DNA from: an uncultured Lachnospiraceae bacterium
GTDB taxonomy: Bacteria; Bacillota; Clostridia; Lachnospirales; Lachnospiraceae
DNA length: 62,973 nt
Reading direction: 5' to 3'
Assembly (NCBI GenBank): GCA_902794825.1
Contig: CADBIU010000004.1
Location: 1-62,973 of the forward strand
Shown: piece by piece, positions 38,281 to 46,493 of the stretch
Numbering within the stretch: the first letter of the stretch is position 1
How the letters are laid out: each line of letters starts with the position of its first letter
Made by a program: the position numbers and the translations under genes
The notes under the pieces: model-generated
The model's database searches: none
What the model was told of the DNA's origin: nothing
Seen by the model: only the letters and a program-made list of their open reading frames with translations

Positions 38281-39342
38281 CTACTCGCGGTGATTTACAT
38301 AGTAAGTATAGCAGTTTCCTTCCGTGGATACCATACATGCGCCCTGGGGCCGCAGCGGCGAGCACACTTTCTGAAACAGGGGGCACTGCGTGGGCTTCAT
38401 CTTTCCCATCAGCACCTTGTCGCAGCAGCAGGCCTTGTTGATCTTGTGGTCCTCCGTCAGGTCCCTGCTCCCGGCGTCCAGCGCGGCAAACTCCTCCCGC
38501 AGGAGCCTCCCGGAGGCGGGGACCATGCCCATTCCTCTCCACACCGCGTCTGACACGCCAAAATATCGCTCTACCAGCTCCTGTGCCTCCGTATTTCCTT
38601 CTCTCGTGACCACAGACGGGTAGAAATTCATGACCAGGCCGCCGTCCTTTCCGGACTTCGCCCTCTCGCAGGCCTTCACGATCCCGCACAGCGCTGTGAG
38701 GATCTGCTCTCCTGTAAAGCCGGCTACGCCAAAGGGCAGGCTGTATTTTGCCGCAAGAGGCTCAAAGGCCTTGCTCCCTGTCACCACAGCCACATGGCCC
38801 GGCGCAAGAAATCCCTGTATATCGGCGCCTCCCGCGCACAGGCGGTCAATGATGCCCGGCATCGTGCGAAGGGCCGTCAGGAGCCTGATGTTCTCTATAT
38901 GGTCCTCCAGGATCTGCTCCACCATCAGCGCGTAGACCGGCGCCGTGGTCTCAAATCCCACTGCCGCAAACACGAAGGTTGTCTCCGGCTCCCTCTGCGC
39001 CATGGGGAACACATCCATGGGAGAGTACACCATTTTCACCCTTCCGCCCATGCCTGAGGCCTGCTGCAGACTCATCCTGCTCCCGGGAACTCTCATAAGA
39101 TCCCCGAAGGTCACCACACAGACTCCCGGCGTCAGGCACAGATCGATCAGCCTGTCGATGTAGGAGGACGGGGTCACACAGACGGGACAGCCCGGACCTG
39201 AGATCAGGCGGATCCTGTCCGACACAAGCCCGGGGATGCCGTTTCTGGCTATAGCCCCGGTATGACTGCCGCAGACTTCCATGATCTTCAGCTCCGGGCC
39301 GTTATACTCTTTTAAATACTGTTTGATCTCTTCCAGATTCAT
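38281..39342 (-). CDS. hypD: Hydrogenase maturation factor HypD
   Basis: HypD is the Fe-S scaffold that, with HypC, assembles the Fe(CN)2CO unit. The 353-residue protein contains EVCGSHTGAIARNGI, SGPGCPVCVTP and GFETTAPVYA, plus C-terminal cysteines (ACCCDKV, TQCPLFQKVCSP) that bind a [4Fe-4S] cluster. The ATG at 39342 follows GGCGGA and fits the family start; the frame runs to a TTG at 39360. It lies between hypC and hypE. Confidence 0.97.
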   Translation of the reverse strand: MNLEEIKQYLKEYNGPELKIMEVCGSHTGAIARNGIPGLVSDRIRLISGPGCPVCVTPSSYIDRLIDLCLTPGVCVVTFGDLMRVPGSRMSLQQASGMGGRVKMVYSPMDVFPMAQREPETTFVFAAVGFETTAPVYALMVEQILEDHIENIRLLTALRTMPGIIDRLCAGGADIQGFLAPGHVAVVTGSKAFEPLAAKYSLPFGVAGFTGEQILTALCGIVKACERAKSGKDGGLVMNFYPSVVTREGNTEAQELVERYFGVSDAVWRGMGMVPASGRLLREEFAALDAGSRDLTEDHKINKACCCDKVLMGKMKPTQCPLFQKVCSPLRPQGACMVSTEGNCYTYYVNHRE

Positions 39343-39379
39343 ACTCACATTATCCGCCAAAGTGCCGGGCTATGGACGC

Positions 39380-39595
39380 TCACAGGAGCTCGTCCATCTC
39401 CCTCATGACCGCGTTCATCTCTTCCATCTCCCGGTCGGATACTTTCTGTAAAATGCATCCCGCGTGCACCAGCACATTGTCCCCGGGCTCGATCTTTACA
39501 AGACCGGTCCTGGCCTGCACTCTGTTTCCGCTAAAATCCACCAGGGCCGTCCGTTCTCCCACGGACAGGACCCTTCCCGGCATTGCCACACACAT
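39380..39595 (-). CDS. hypC: Hydrogenase maturation chaperone HypC
   Basis: HypC is a small chaperone that binds HypD and the hydrogenase large subunit during iron insertion. The 71-residue product starts MCVAMPGRVLSV, with the essential Cys2 and family signature, and contains GDNVLVHAGCILQKV. It starts 12 bases after echF, so it is translated from the same transcript. Confidence 0.97.
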   Translation of the reverse strand: MCVAMPGRVLSVGERTALVDFSGNRVQARTGLVKIEPGDNVLVHAGCILQKVSDREMEEMNAVMREMDELL

Positions 39596-39607
39596 ATTTC
39601 CGTGACC

Positions 39608-40171
39608 TCACTGTTTCTCTTCCGGCACGGCTGCCGCAGGAGCTGCGTTCGCAGGTGCCGCGCTGACTGTCTGCGCGGGCACTGCCGCTTTTGCCGCCGG
39701 AGCGGGCGCTGCTGCTTTTGCCGCCGGAGCGGGCGCCGCCGCAGCCTTCTTCTCATTCGCCGCCTTGAGGGCCGCCGCTTTTCTGGCAGCCATTTCCGCC
39801 GCCTTCTGTCTCTCCGCTTCCATGACTTCCTCGGACTTGCGGTAGGTCACCGCCGCCTTGGAGCGCCCGGGCTTCTGGTAACCGGGGATCAGCTTAAGGC
39901 ACTTCTTGGGGCACTTGGAGGCGCAGTATCCGCAGGCGATGCAGTCAAAGCGGTTGATGGTCCAGGTTCCCTCGTTCTTGTCCACGGTGATGCACCTGGG
40001 CGGGCAGTTTCTGACGCACAGTCCGCAGGAAATGCACTGGTCAATGTCGATGACGATACGTCCCCTCGTGCGCTCAGGATAGACCGCCGGCTCCTCGGGG
40101 TAATTCTTGGTGATGGGCTTACTCACAAGGTTTTTCAGGAGTGTTCCCGTAAAATTCAGTATTGATGACAT
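39608..40171 (-). CDS. echF: Ech hydrogenase subunit EchF (polyferredoxin-like) with Ala/Pro/Lys tail
   Basis: EchF carries two [4Fe-4S] clusters that pass electrons from ferredoxin toward the small subunit. The 187-residue protein has CISCGLCVRNCP and CIACGYCASKCPKKC between about residues 40 and 85. After about residue 110 it has a tail of some 75 residues rich in Ala, Lys and Pro, with near repeats of APAAKAA. Usual EchF is about 120-140 residues, so the tail is an addition. AAAAGGAG precedes the ATG. Confidence 0.93.
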   Translation of the reverse strand: MSSILNFTGTLLKNLVSKPITKNYPEEPAVYPERTRGRIVIDIDQCISCGLCVRNCPPRCITVDKNEGTWTINRFDCIACGYCASKCPKKCLKLIPGYQKPGRSKAAVTYRKSEEVMEAERQKAAEMAARKAAALKAANEKKAAAAPAPAAKAAAPAPAAKAAVPAQTVSAAPANAAPAAAVPEEKQ

Positions 40172-40191
40172 TTGAACTCCTTTTCCGCGCT

Positions 40192-41271
40192 TTACCGCTC
40201 GGTGCAGCTGATGCAGGGATCGATGGTCAGGACCAGGATCGGAACATCCGCGTAGTCAGCGCCTTTAAGGGTCTCGCACAGGCCCGGAAGGTTTGCGAAG
40301 GTAGGGGTGCGGATCCTCAGCCGGTTCAGGTAGGGCTTTCCGGTTCCCTTCACATAATAGACCGCTTCCCCTCTGGGCTGCTCTATGCGCATGAAATACT
40401 CTCCGTCCGGATTTCCCTTGACCGGCACGAACAGGTCTCCTGCCGGTATCGCGGACGCGGCCTGGCGGATCAGGTCAATGGACTGGAACAGTTCGTCGAT
40501 CCTACACTGGCAGCGCGCGTAACTGTCTCCGTCATTGCTGATAATGGGCTCAAATTCCAGCTCCGAGTAGGCGCCGTAGCCCCGGGTCCTCATATCTGTG
40601 GCGATGCCGCTGGCCCTTCCGAAAGGGCCTGCGCAGCCCAGGTCATGGGCCTGCTGCTTTGTGAGGACGCCGACTCCGCGCAGACGCATCTGCACGGTCT
40701 TATCGCCCAGGAAATTCTTCCTGATCCCGGTGATCTGGTCTTCCACATCGCCAAGCTTCTCCACAAATCTGCCGAGCATCTGCGCGTCCATATCCTTCAT
40801 GACGCCGCCCACCTTGTTGACGGAGAAGATGACTCTTCCGCCGGTGGACTCCTCGATCATATCCAGGATCTGCTCGCGGATCCTCCAGCAGTGGTAGAAC
40901 AGGCTCTCATAGCCGAAAGCGTCCGCAAGAAGGCCCAGCCACAGAAGATGGCTGTGCATGCGGGACAGCTCCATCCAGATCGTGCGCAGGTATCTGGCGC
41001 GGTCCGGGATCTGAACGCCCATGATCTTCTCCACCGCTTCCACATAGCCCATTCCGTGGCCGAAGCTGCAGATGCCGCAGGTCCTCTCGGCCACATAGAC
41101 CATCTCGTTATAATCTTTCTTTACAATAAGGCTCTCCAGTCCCCTGTGGACAAATCCGATGGAAGGGACAGCCTCGATCACTTTTTCATCCTCAAGGACC
41201 AGATCCAGGTGGATCGGCTCCGGGAGCACCGGATGCTGCGGACCAAAAGGAACTACACTGATGTTACCCAT
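40192..41271 (-). CDS. echE: Ech hydrogenase large ([NiFe]) subunit EchE
   Basis: EchE holds the [NiFe] active site that reduces protons or oxidises H2. The 359-residue protein has the N-terminal ligand motif RTCGICSFGH and the C-terminal ligand motif DPCISC. It ends three residues after the last Cys (TER), so there is no C-terminal peptide to be cleaved, as in some other group 4 enzymes. The family region GPFGRASGIATDMRTRGYGA is present. AAGGAGGT precedes the ATG. It is the fifth gene of the ech operon. Confidence 0.97.
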   Translation of the reverse strand: MGNISVVPFGPQHPVLPEPIHLDLVLEDEKVIEAVPSIGFVHRGLESLIVKKDYNEMVYVAERTCGICSFGHGMGYVEAVEKIMGVQIPDRARYLRTIWMELSRMHSHLLWLGLLADAFGYESLFYHCWRIREQILDMIEESTGGRVIFSVNKVGGVMKDMDAQMLGRFVEKLGDVEDQITGIRKNFLGDKTVQMRLRGVGVLTKQQAHDLGCAGPFGRASGIATDMRTRGYGAYSELEFEPIISNDGDSYARCQCRIDELFQSIDLIRQAASAIPAGDLFVPVKGNPDGEYFMRIEQPRGEAVYYVKGTGKPYLNRLRIRTPTFANLPGLCETLKGADYADVPILVLTIDPCISCTER

Positions 41272-41303
41272 AGTTTGAATTACCTCCTTGTCTCAGACCG
41301 CGC

Positions 41304-41681
41304 TCACTGTGCCGTGCTCTTCGCATCCTTGGGAAGAAGCGGCGCCTCCTCCTCAATGCGGTAGAGCTTATTGTGATAATCGAGACTGATCATCTGAATC
41401 TTTACGCCGTACATCTCCGCCATCTCGTTCTCATAAAAGACCGCGGTGGGAATGATGTCCGTGATACTGGGGATCTCCTCGTCCAGTCCCGCCGGAAGGC
41501 GCAGCGTCTTGTATTCATAAGTCTCATCGTCGGCAAAGGAATAGCTCAGCTCGTAATTGCCGTCGCAGAAGGCCGCGCAGGCCTGGGAAAGCCTCAGACC
41601 GCTCTTCTTCATCTCCATGCATCTGGAGAGGAGCTCTCCTTTTTCAATTGTGATCAGTTCATTCTCCGGACACTTTATCAT
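41304..41681 (-). CDS. echD: Ech hydrogenase subunit EchD (NuoC-like)
   Basis: EchD corresponds to the NuoC/30-kDa subunit of complex I and helps join the small and large subunits. The 125-residue protein begins MIKCPENELITIEKGELLSR and has the NuoC-like IPSITDIIPTAVFYENEMAE, then MYGVKI. The open frame extends to 41912 but that part is antisense-like shadow of echC. ATG at 41681 follows CAGGAAAG and overlaps the end of echC by 23 bases, implying coupling. Confidence 0.93.
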   Translation of the reverse strand: MIKCPENELITIEKGELLSRCMEMKKSGLRLSQACAAFCDGNYELSYSFADDETYEYKTLRLPAGLDEEIPSITDIIPTAVFYENEMAEMYGVKIQMISLDYHNKLYRIEEEAPLLPKDAKSTAQ

Positions 41682-42147
41682 GCGCTTTCCTGCCTTCCTC
41701 TTCTTTATGTCTGCGTTCGATGGCGTCATGCTTGTTGCTCCTCTTCTGGAAGAGCTCGATGGCCTGAATGAGACCGTCGATGATCGCCTGGGGTCTGGCC
41801 GCGCAGCCCGGCACATAGATGTCCACCGGAATGGTCGTATCCGCTCCGCCCAGGATATTGTAGCACTCCTTGAAAATACCGCCCGTGCAGGCACAGGTGC
41901 CCACCGCCACAACTACCTTTGGGCGGGGCATCTGGTCATAGAGCTGCTGCACAACCGCTTTATTCTGCGTGTTGATGCCGCCTGTGATCAGGAAAATGTC
42001 CGCCTGCAGCGGATCTCCCGTATTGATGATGCCGAACCGCTCCGCGTCATAGACCGGGGTGAGGCAGGCAAGTACTTCTATATCGCATCCGTTGCAGCTG
42101 CTTCCGTCGTAATGCAGCACCCAAGGTGATTTTTTGACTTTACCCAT
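41659..42147 (-). CDS. echC: Ech hydrogenase small subunit EchC
   Basis: EchC is homologous to NuoB and to the small subunit of [NiFe] hydrogenases and carries the proximal [4Fe-4S] cluster. The 162-residue protein has SCNGCDIE, GTCACTGGIF and YVPGCAARP, giving the four Cys ligands. ATG at 42147 is chosen as the family-like start (MGKVKKSPWVLHYDG); a TTG lies eight codons upstream. The C-terminal 20 residues are charged and overlap echD. Confidence 0.96.
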   Translation of the reverse strand: MGKVKKSPWVLHYDGSSCNGCDIEVLACLTPVYDAERFGIINTGDPLQADIFLITGGINTQNKAVVQQLYDQMPRPKVVVAVGTCACTGGIFKECYNILGGADTTIPVDIYVPGCAARPQAIIDGLIQAIELFQKRSNKHDAIERRHKEEEGRKAHDKVSGE

Positions 42148-42202
42148 AGTATTTCGTCCTATTCCTTCCAAGTTGTTGTCGATCTGCGGTGCCGGACGCG
42201 GA

Positions 42203-43072
42203 TCATTTGATCAGCATCAGGATCAAAAGATTGACGCCGGACGCGAAAAGCGTGAACAGCCATGTGATCTGCAGCATCTGCGTCCACTTGACGCGCGCGC
42301 AGGCGTTGTCCGCGATGATCAGGAAAAAGTACACCGCTGCACACAAAAGGATCGCGCCCACATAGCTGAGGGGATTGGAGGTCACCACAAAGAGGCCGAC
42401 GATCCCCATCAGGATCGATGTCTCATACCACTCCGTGATCGTAAAGATGGCCAGATTCTGGGCGCCCATCTCTGTTTTGACGCCCATGACCAGTTCCTGG
42501 TGCGCGTGATGGGACGTGCTGACGTCGAAAGGCGATTTTCTCATCTTGATCAGAAGGATCAGGACAAAAGAGGCAAACAGGCCGGGCATCCTGGTCAGCA
42601 TGACGATATCGCTGTTTGCGATCTTCGCGACGCTGAAGGTTCCCGCGACCAGATAAAAGCCGATGCCGGCCAGAAGCACGGCGGGTTCGTAAGTCATGAT
42701 CTGGATCAGTTCCCTCGAGGAAGCGATCGTATTGTAAGGAGAGCTGGTCACCACTGCCGCAAAATACATGAATGTGGACGCCGTGGAGAGCACGAACAGG
42801 CACATCAGGATATCGTTTCCTGCAAAGAAGATCGCTCCGGTGAAGACCATCAGGACCAGATAGCACAGAAGCATCGAAGTCTGCAGCACGCTGACCGCGA
42901 TGACCTGCTTGTTCATGAGCTTTCTCACATCGTAAAAGGGCTGCAGGAGCGGCGGTCCGATCCTGCCCTGCATCCTGGCGCTGATCTTGCGGTCTGCGCC
43001 CTCAAGGAGACCTCCGGCAAGAGGCGCGAACAATATATATAGAACAACCATGATCGCTGCTTTATAACTCAT
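42203..43072 (-). CDS. echB: Ech hydrogenase membrane subunit EchB (NuoH-like)
   Basis: EchB is the NuoH-like membrane subunit that couples the hydrophilic arm to the ion channel. The 289-residue protein has about eight transmembrane helices and the conserved loops RKISARMQGRIGPPLLQPFY and KMRKSPFDVSTSHHAHQELV. GGGAGGT precedes the ATG, and its start overlaps the echA stop by four bases. Confidence 0.96.
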   Translation of the reverse strand: MSYKAAIMVVLYILFAPLAGGLLEGADRKISARMQGRIGPPLLQPFYDVRKLMNKQVIAVSVLQTSMLLCYLVLMVFTGAIFFAGNDILMCLFVLSTASTFMYFAAVVTSSPYNTIASSRELIQIMTYEPAVLLAGIGFYLVAGTFSVAKIANSDIVMLTRMPGLFASFVLILLIKMRKSPFDVSTSHHAHQELVMGVKTEMGAQNLAIFTITEWYETSILMGIVGLFVVTSNPLSYVGAILLCAAVYFFLIIADNACARVKWTQMLQITWLFTLFASGVNLLILMLIK

Positions 43073-44991
43073 ACCAGTGCACCTCCCAGAAGGAAACTGA
43101 CCATGACCGCCAGAACGGCTGTAGCGACGAGCTGGCTGAAGATCATCATCTGATCCGGCCGGATCAGTCTGTCAAAATAGTAATTGGAAAGCCACAGCTT
43201 CTTTTCTTCTCCGAAGGAATCGGTGAAGGCATTATTGTTTCCGGTATTGATACCGCTCATGTAATTGAGCTTATAGTTGGTCCTGTGGTTCTTGGCGTAC
43301 ATATAGGCCAGGATCGGGATCAGGAATACAATGCACATGATCAGCACCATCATCGCGAGGATGCCGCCCGGCAGAACGTTTGTAAACTTGCCGAACATCT
43401 CCACCAGGAGCGGATCGACGAAGTTGTTGGAGAGCCAGGGCATAAAGACGCACAGCGCGATCATCAGGACAGCGTGTACCGTCATGGAGAACTTCTCGCT
43501 GTTGTCCGTGATCTTCTCTTCCATCCTCTCGCCGGTCTCGTGGCTGCGGCTGATGATCTTGCCCATCCATTTGGTCCAGTAGAAGCTGGTGGTGGCGGAA
43601 CCGTAGGTGATAAACAGGACAAGCAGAATATTGCTCCTGTCAACAGCGGCCTTCAGGGCCGACCACTTGGAGATCAGCATTCCGAAAGGCGCCAGGAACA
43701 TCGCCGCGATACCGATAAACATATAAAATCCGAGCATGGGAAGTCTGTACAGCAGTCCGTGCATATCCTCGATGTCACGGCTTCCCGTCGCGTTCTCGGT
43801 GGCTCCCACATCCTGGAACAGCAGGGATTTGGAGACCGCGTGGAACATCATGAGGAAAATGCCCGCCCAGACCGTCTCATGGGATCCGACGCCCGCGCAG
43901 GCCGTCATCAGCCCGAGGTTGGAGATGGTGGAGAAGGCCAGCACTTTTTTGCCGTCGCTCTGGGAGATGGCCATGATGGACGCCATAAAGAAGGTAAAGC
44001 CGCCGACAAAGACGACCACATTTCCGGTGGTGGTGCCTCCCATGGCGGGCGCAAGGCGGAACAGAATATAGATGCCGGCCTTGACCATCGTCGCGGAGTG
44101 CAGCAGGGCGGAGGAAGGCGTAGGCGCCACCATCGCTCCCATCAGCCATGTGGAGAAGGGAAGCTGCGCCGCCTTGGTGAGGGCCGCGAGGGCGATCAGA
44201 GCCACTCCGATGACCGCGGGGACCACACCCGTCTGGGCATATTCGATCAGCTTGTGCAGAGAAACACAGTTCACAGCGCTGTCAAAATAGACAATGCCCA
44301 CTGCCAGAGCCACGCCGCCCAGCAGGTTCATCCACAGCGCTCTGAAGGAATTGCGGATCGCCTCCGCCTCCCTGGTATAACCAATCAGAAGGAAGGAGCA
44401 CACACTGGTGACCTCCCAGAAAAAGTCGATCCACATCAGGCTTTCCGAGAGAACGAAGCCGAACATGGCGCCCAGGAAGATAAACAGGAGCATGAAGAAA
44501 TATCTCCGGTTGTCCCTGACGTCCTTTCTGTGCTGATGATAGCCGTACATATATCCCACCGCGTACACCACGATCAGGCTGCCCACGACACCTATGATCA
44601 GACACATCAGGATCGAGAAATGGTCAATATAGATGTGGCACAGCGTCATGGGGGAAGGCGCAGTCAGCTCCTGCTTCGCGATCAGCAGAGTCGGAACGAT
44701 CGACAGGACGCTGATCCAGTACTTCCTGTGCTTGAAGCACAGGTAAGTGACCAGGACCATGAGCAGCAGCTCTGCTATAAGGATCGCGTGGTCCGCCAGC
44801 TCTGTTTCCTTATACAGCAGGACCGGTACAGCCCCGTTCAGCGCCCAGAGCACGGTCAGTGCCACAGTCGCCGCGGCGATGATGCCGGCCGCGCAGTAAG
44901 TTACGTAGGCCCGCAGTCTGTCGTTAGTGATGAAGTACATCACCGGCGCGCAGCACAGCGGGAACAGGATCAAGAACACAGATATGCCCAT
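43069..44991 (-). CDS. echA: Ech hydrogenase membrane subunit EchA (NuoL-like antiporter subunit)
   Basis: EchA is the NuoL/MrpA-like membrane protein thought to translocate H+ or Na+ as the enzyme runs. The 640-residue product has about 16 transmembrane helices. The central antiporter signature includes LTKAAQLPFSTWLMGAMVAP and TPSSALLHSATMVKAGIYIL, with the conserved Lys and Glu residues within membrane segments. It is first in the operon, preceded by AAAGGG and the promoter at 45052-45080. Confidence 0.96.
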   Translation of the reverse strand: MGISVFLILFPLCCAPVMYFITNDRLRAYVTYCAAGIIAAATVALTVLWALNGAVPVLLYKETELADHAILIAELLLMVLVTYLCFKHRKYWISVLSIVPTLLIAKQELTAPSPMTLCHIYIDHFSILMCLIIGVVGSLIVVYAVGYMYGYHQHRKDVRDNRRYFFMLLFIFLGAMFGFVLSESLMWIDFFWEVTSVCSFLLIGYTREAEAIRNSFRALWMNLLGGVALAVGIVYFDSAVNCVSLHKLIEYAQTGVVPAVIGVALIALAALTKAAQLPFSTWLMGAMVAPTPSSALLHSATMVKAGIYILFRLAPAMGGTTTGNVVVFVGGFTFFMASIMAISQSDGKKVLAFSTISNLGLMTACAGVGSHETVWAGIFLMMFHAVSKSLLFQDVGATENATGSRDIEDMHGLLYRLPMLGFYMFIGIAAMFLAPFGMLISKWSALKAAVDRSNILLVLFITYGSATTSFYWTKWMGKIISRSHETGERMEEKITDNSEKFSMTVHAVLMIALCVFMPWLSNNFVDPLLVEMFGKFTNVLPGGILAMMVLIMCIVFLIPILAYMYAKNHRTNYKLNYMSGINTGNNNAFTDSFGEEKKLWLSNYYFDRLIRPDQMMIFSQLVATAVLAVMVSFLLGGALV

Positions 44992-45051
44992 TTGTGTTTC
45001 CCTTTCTGGTTCGTAAATCTAGTTAATTTTATATCAATATAACCACACGGT

Positions 45052-45080
45052 ATTATAGACCTCTTTCCGCTAAATGTCTT
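45052..45080 (-). promoter_or_regulatory. Promoter of the ech-hyp operon
   Basis: AAGACA (45075-45080) and a perfect TATAAT (45052-45057) are 17 bases apart on the minus strand. It lies between the hypA terminator and echA, with a leader of about 55 bases, so the ten-gene unit echABCDEF-hypCDE-nudix is started here. Confidence 0.7.
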
Positions 45081-45108
45081 GGTATTTTTTTGCTTTTTTG
45101 GCAAAAAA

Positions 45109-45128
45109 AATTCAGAGGACTCTGAATT
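45109..45128 (-). terminator. Terminator after hypA
   Basis: AATTCAGAG pairs with CTCTGAATT across a two-base gap and is followed by eight T residues on the minus strand. It separates hypA from the ech operon. The two-base loop means some closing pairs must open. Confidence 0.8.
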
Positions 45129-45154
45129 CCAAAAATTGATTATTTTTTTGCAGT

Positions 45155-45502
45155 TCAGGAGCTGATCTCGAGCTCTTTCAGGCTCATTCCCCGCCCCTGG
45201 CAGATCTCCCCTTTGCTTCCTCCGCAGAAGGGACAGGAATAGGCGTTGGACCTGTCCGGATGGTAAGTCTCCCCGCATCCCGCGCAGCGGATCTTCACCG
45301 GGACCACCTCTACCTTCAGTTCGGATCCCTCCATGATCGTGCCCTTCACAGCCTCGGGATAATACCGGTAGAGATACTCCGGAACGATATCCGTCATCTC
45401 TCCCACCGATACTGTGAGGCTCCGCACCTCTGACGCCCCGCTCTCCTTGGCCCTGTCCAGTGCAAGGCTCACGAAGCGCACCACGTAGCTCATCTCATGC
45501 AT
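45155..45502 (-). CDS. hypA: Hydrogenase nickel-insertion protein HypA
   Basis: HypA delivers Ni to the large subunit of [NiFe] hydrogenase, normally with HypB. The 115-residue protein starts MHEMSYV, giving the Ni-binding N-terminus with His2, and has a zinc site with CAGC and CPFC pairs near residues 73-93. AGGAAGGAG precedes the ATG. It stands upstream of, but is separated by a terminator from, the ech-hyp operon. No hypB is present in the window. Confidence 0.95.
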   Translation of the reverse strand: MHEMSYVVRFVSLALDRAKESGASEVRSLTVSVGEMTDIVPEYLYRYYPEAVKGTIMEGSELKVEVVPVKIRCAGCGETYHPDRSNAYSCPFCGGSKGEICQGRGMSLKELEISS

Positions 45503-45554
45503 GCGATCTCCTTCCTGTTATAATACGGACAGCCCTGAACATCCGGCCGCCCCT

Positions 45555-46382
45555 TCAAAATGAAGCGGCCCGGAAGATCCGGCCGGCTGTGACCTCCACA
45601 GCCCTTCCGACCGCTGTCGGCAGAAGATCTCTTCTGAGGGAGATCATCCACACAGTCTCATTTCCCGTTTTCTCCGGGATCTCCGCGTCTGTTCCGTTCC
45701 CGCCGGCAGCTGCAGCTTTCTCCTGCGCTGCGGCAGACTCCCCGCCAAAGGCGCCGGCGCAGGCATTTCTCTGCCACTGCGCGCTCAGTCCGGCGATCCC
45801 GACAAACCGGTTCTCCGGGTTGATCAGGGCCATATAGTGGCCTGCGGGCTTTCCGTCGGTCTCCACATAAGAAGATTTCTCGGAATACCACCCCTCCACT
45901 GCGTCCGCAGCACTGTCAAACCCCCATGCCAGCGTCTCCATTGTGTAGGAAATCCCCTCCGGAGCCGCCGTGAAACACTCTGTTCCGTCAGGCCTTATGT
46001 GATCCTGAATGATCGTGCTCTCCACCGCCCGGAGTTCGGCGATCTTCTCAAGTTCTCCTGACCACCGGAGCGGCACATAATCCGCCGGGGTAAGAGGGAT
46101 CCCGTTCACAGGATTGTTGACGCCCTCCTCACAGGCTTCCCTGCGGATTGCGTTGATCCGGTCAAGCAGCGCCTCCCGGTCCGTCTTCTCCAGCTGCGCC
46201 TCCACGCGGATCGTCACGAAATCCCCTGGCTTCTCCTCCTCAGAGACCTCTGCCGCCCGGGCTCCCGCGCCTGCTGCCAGGAAAACTCCCGTGCACACAA
46301 AGAATGCCGCGAGGCGAAGCGTCAACTGCGCGATACCGGTCCTTATCCAGTTTGTCCTGCTCAGTCTTCCGTCCAATTCCAC
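45555..46382 (-). CDS. Secreted CAP/SCP-like domain protein
   Basis: The 275-residue protein has a basic start and a signal helix (about residues 18-42, ending ARAAE). The mature part resembles the CAP (SCP/PR-1) fold: LLDRINAIRREAC, ADYVPLRWSGELEKIAELRA, ETLAWGFDSAADAVEGWYSE, GHYMALINPENRFVGIAG. The usual catalytic-type His/Glu residues are partly kept. Function of bacterial CAP proteins is mostly unknown. The start is GTG at 46382 after AAGAGG. A terminator separates it from the S1 protein gene. Confidence 0.78.
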   Translation of the reverse strand: MELDGRLSRTNWIRTGIAQLTLRLAAFFVCTGVFLAAGAGARAAEVSEEEKPGDFVTIRVEAQLEKTDREALLDRINAIRREACEEGVNNPVNGIPLTPADYVPLRWSGELEKIAELRAVESTIIQDHIRPDGTECFTAAPEGISYTMETLAWGFDSAADAVEGWYSEKSSYVETDGKPAGHYMALINPENRFVGIAGLSAQWQRNACAGAFGGESAAAQEKAAAAGGNGTDAEIPEKTGNETVWMISLRRDLLPTAVGRAVEVTAGRIFRAASF

Positions 46383-46417
46383 GTAAATCCTCTTCCCGGC
46401 CTGGATCCGGGCAAAAC

Positions 46418-46447
46418 AGAACGGGCGGTACTGCGACCGCCCGTTCT
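46418..46447 (-). terminator. Terminator after the S1-domain protein gene
   Basis: AGAACGGGCGGT pairs over 12 bp with ACCGCCCGTTCT around a six-base loop, followed by GTTTT. It is strong and lies between the S1-domain gene and the CAP gene. Confidence 0.85.
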
Positions 46448-46493
46448 CCCCTCTTATTATAAACAGTTATGGAAATTGTATATCAAACCGTGA

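Noticed and set aside
37207-38553. 448-codon plus-strand open frame
   Set aside because: Antisense to hypE and part of hypD, which are certain genes.
43285-45042. 585-codon plus-strand open frame
   Set aside because: It mirrors echA on the other strand; its His/Gln/Asp-rich translation is typical of antisense frames and matches no family.
46452-46475. TTGATA and TATAAT upstream of the CAP gene as a promoter
   Set aside because: The spacing is 19 bases and transcription would begin inside the strong terminator at 46418-46447.
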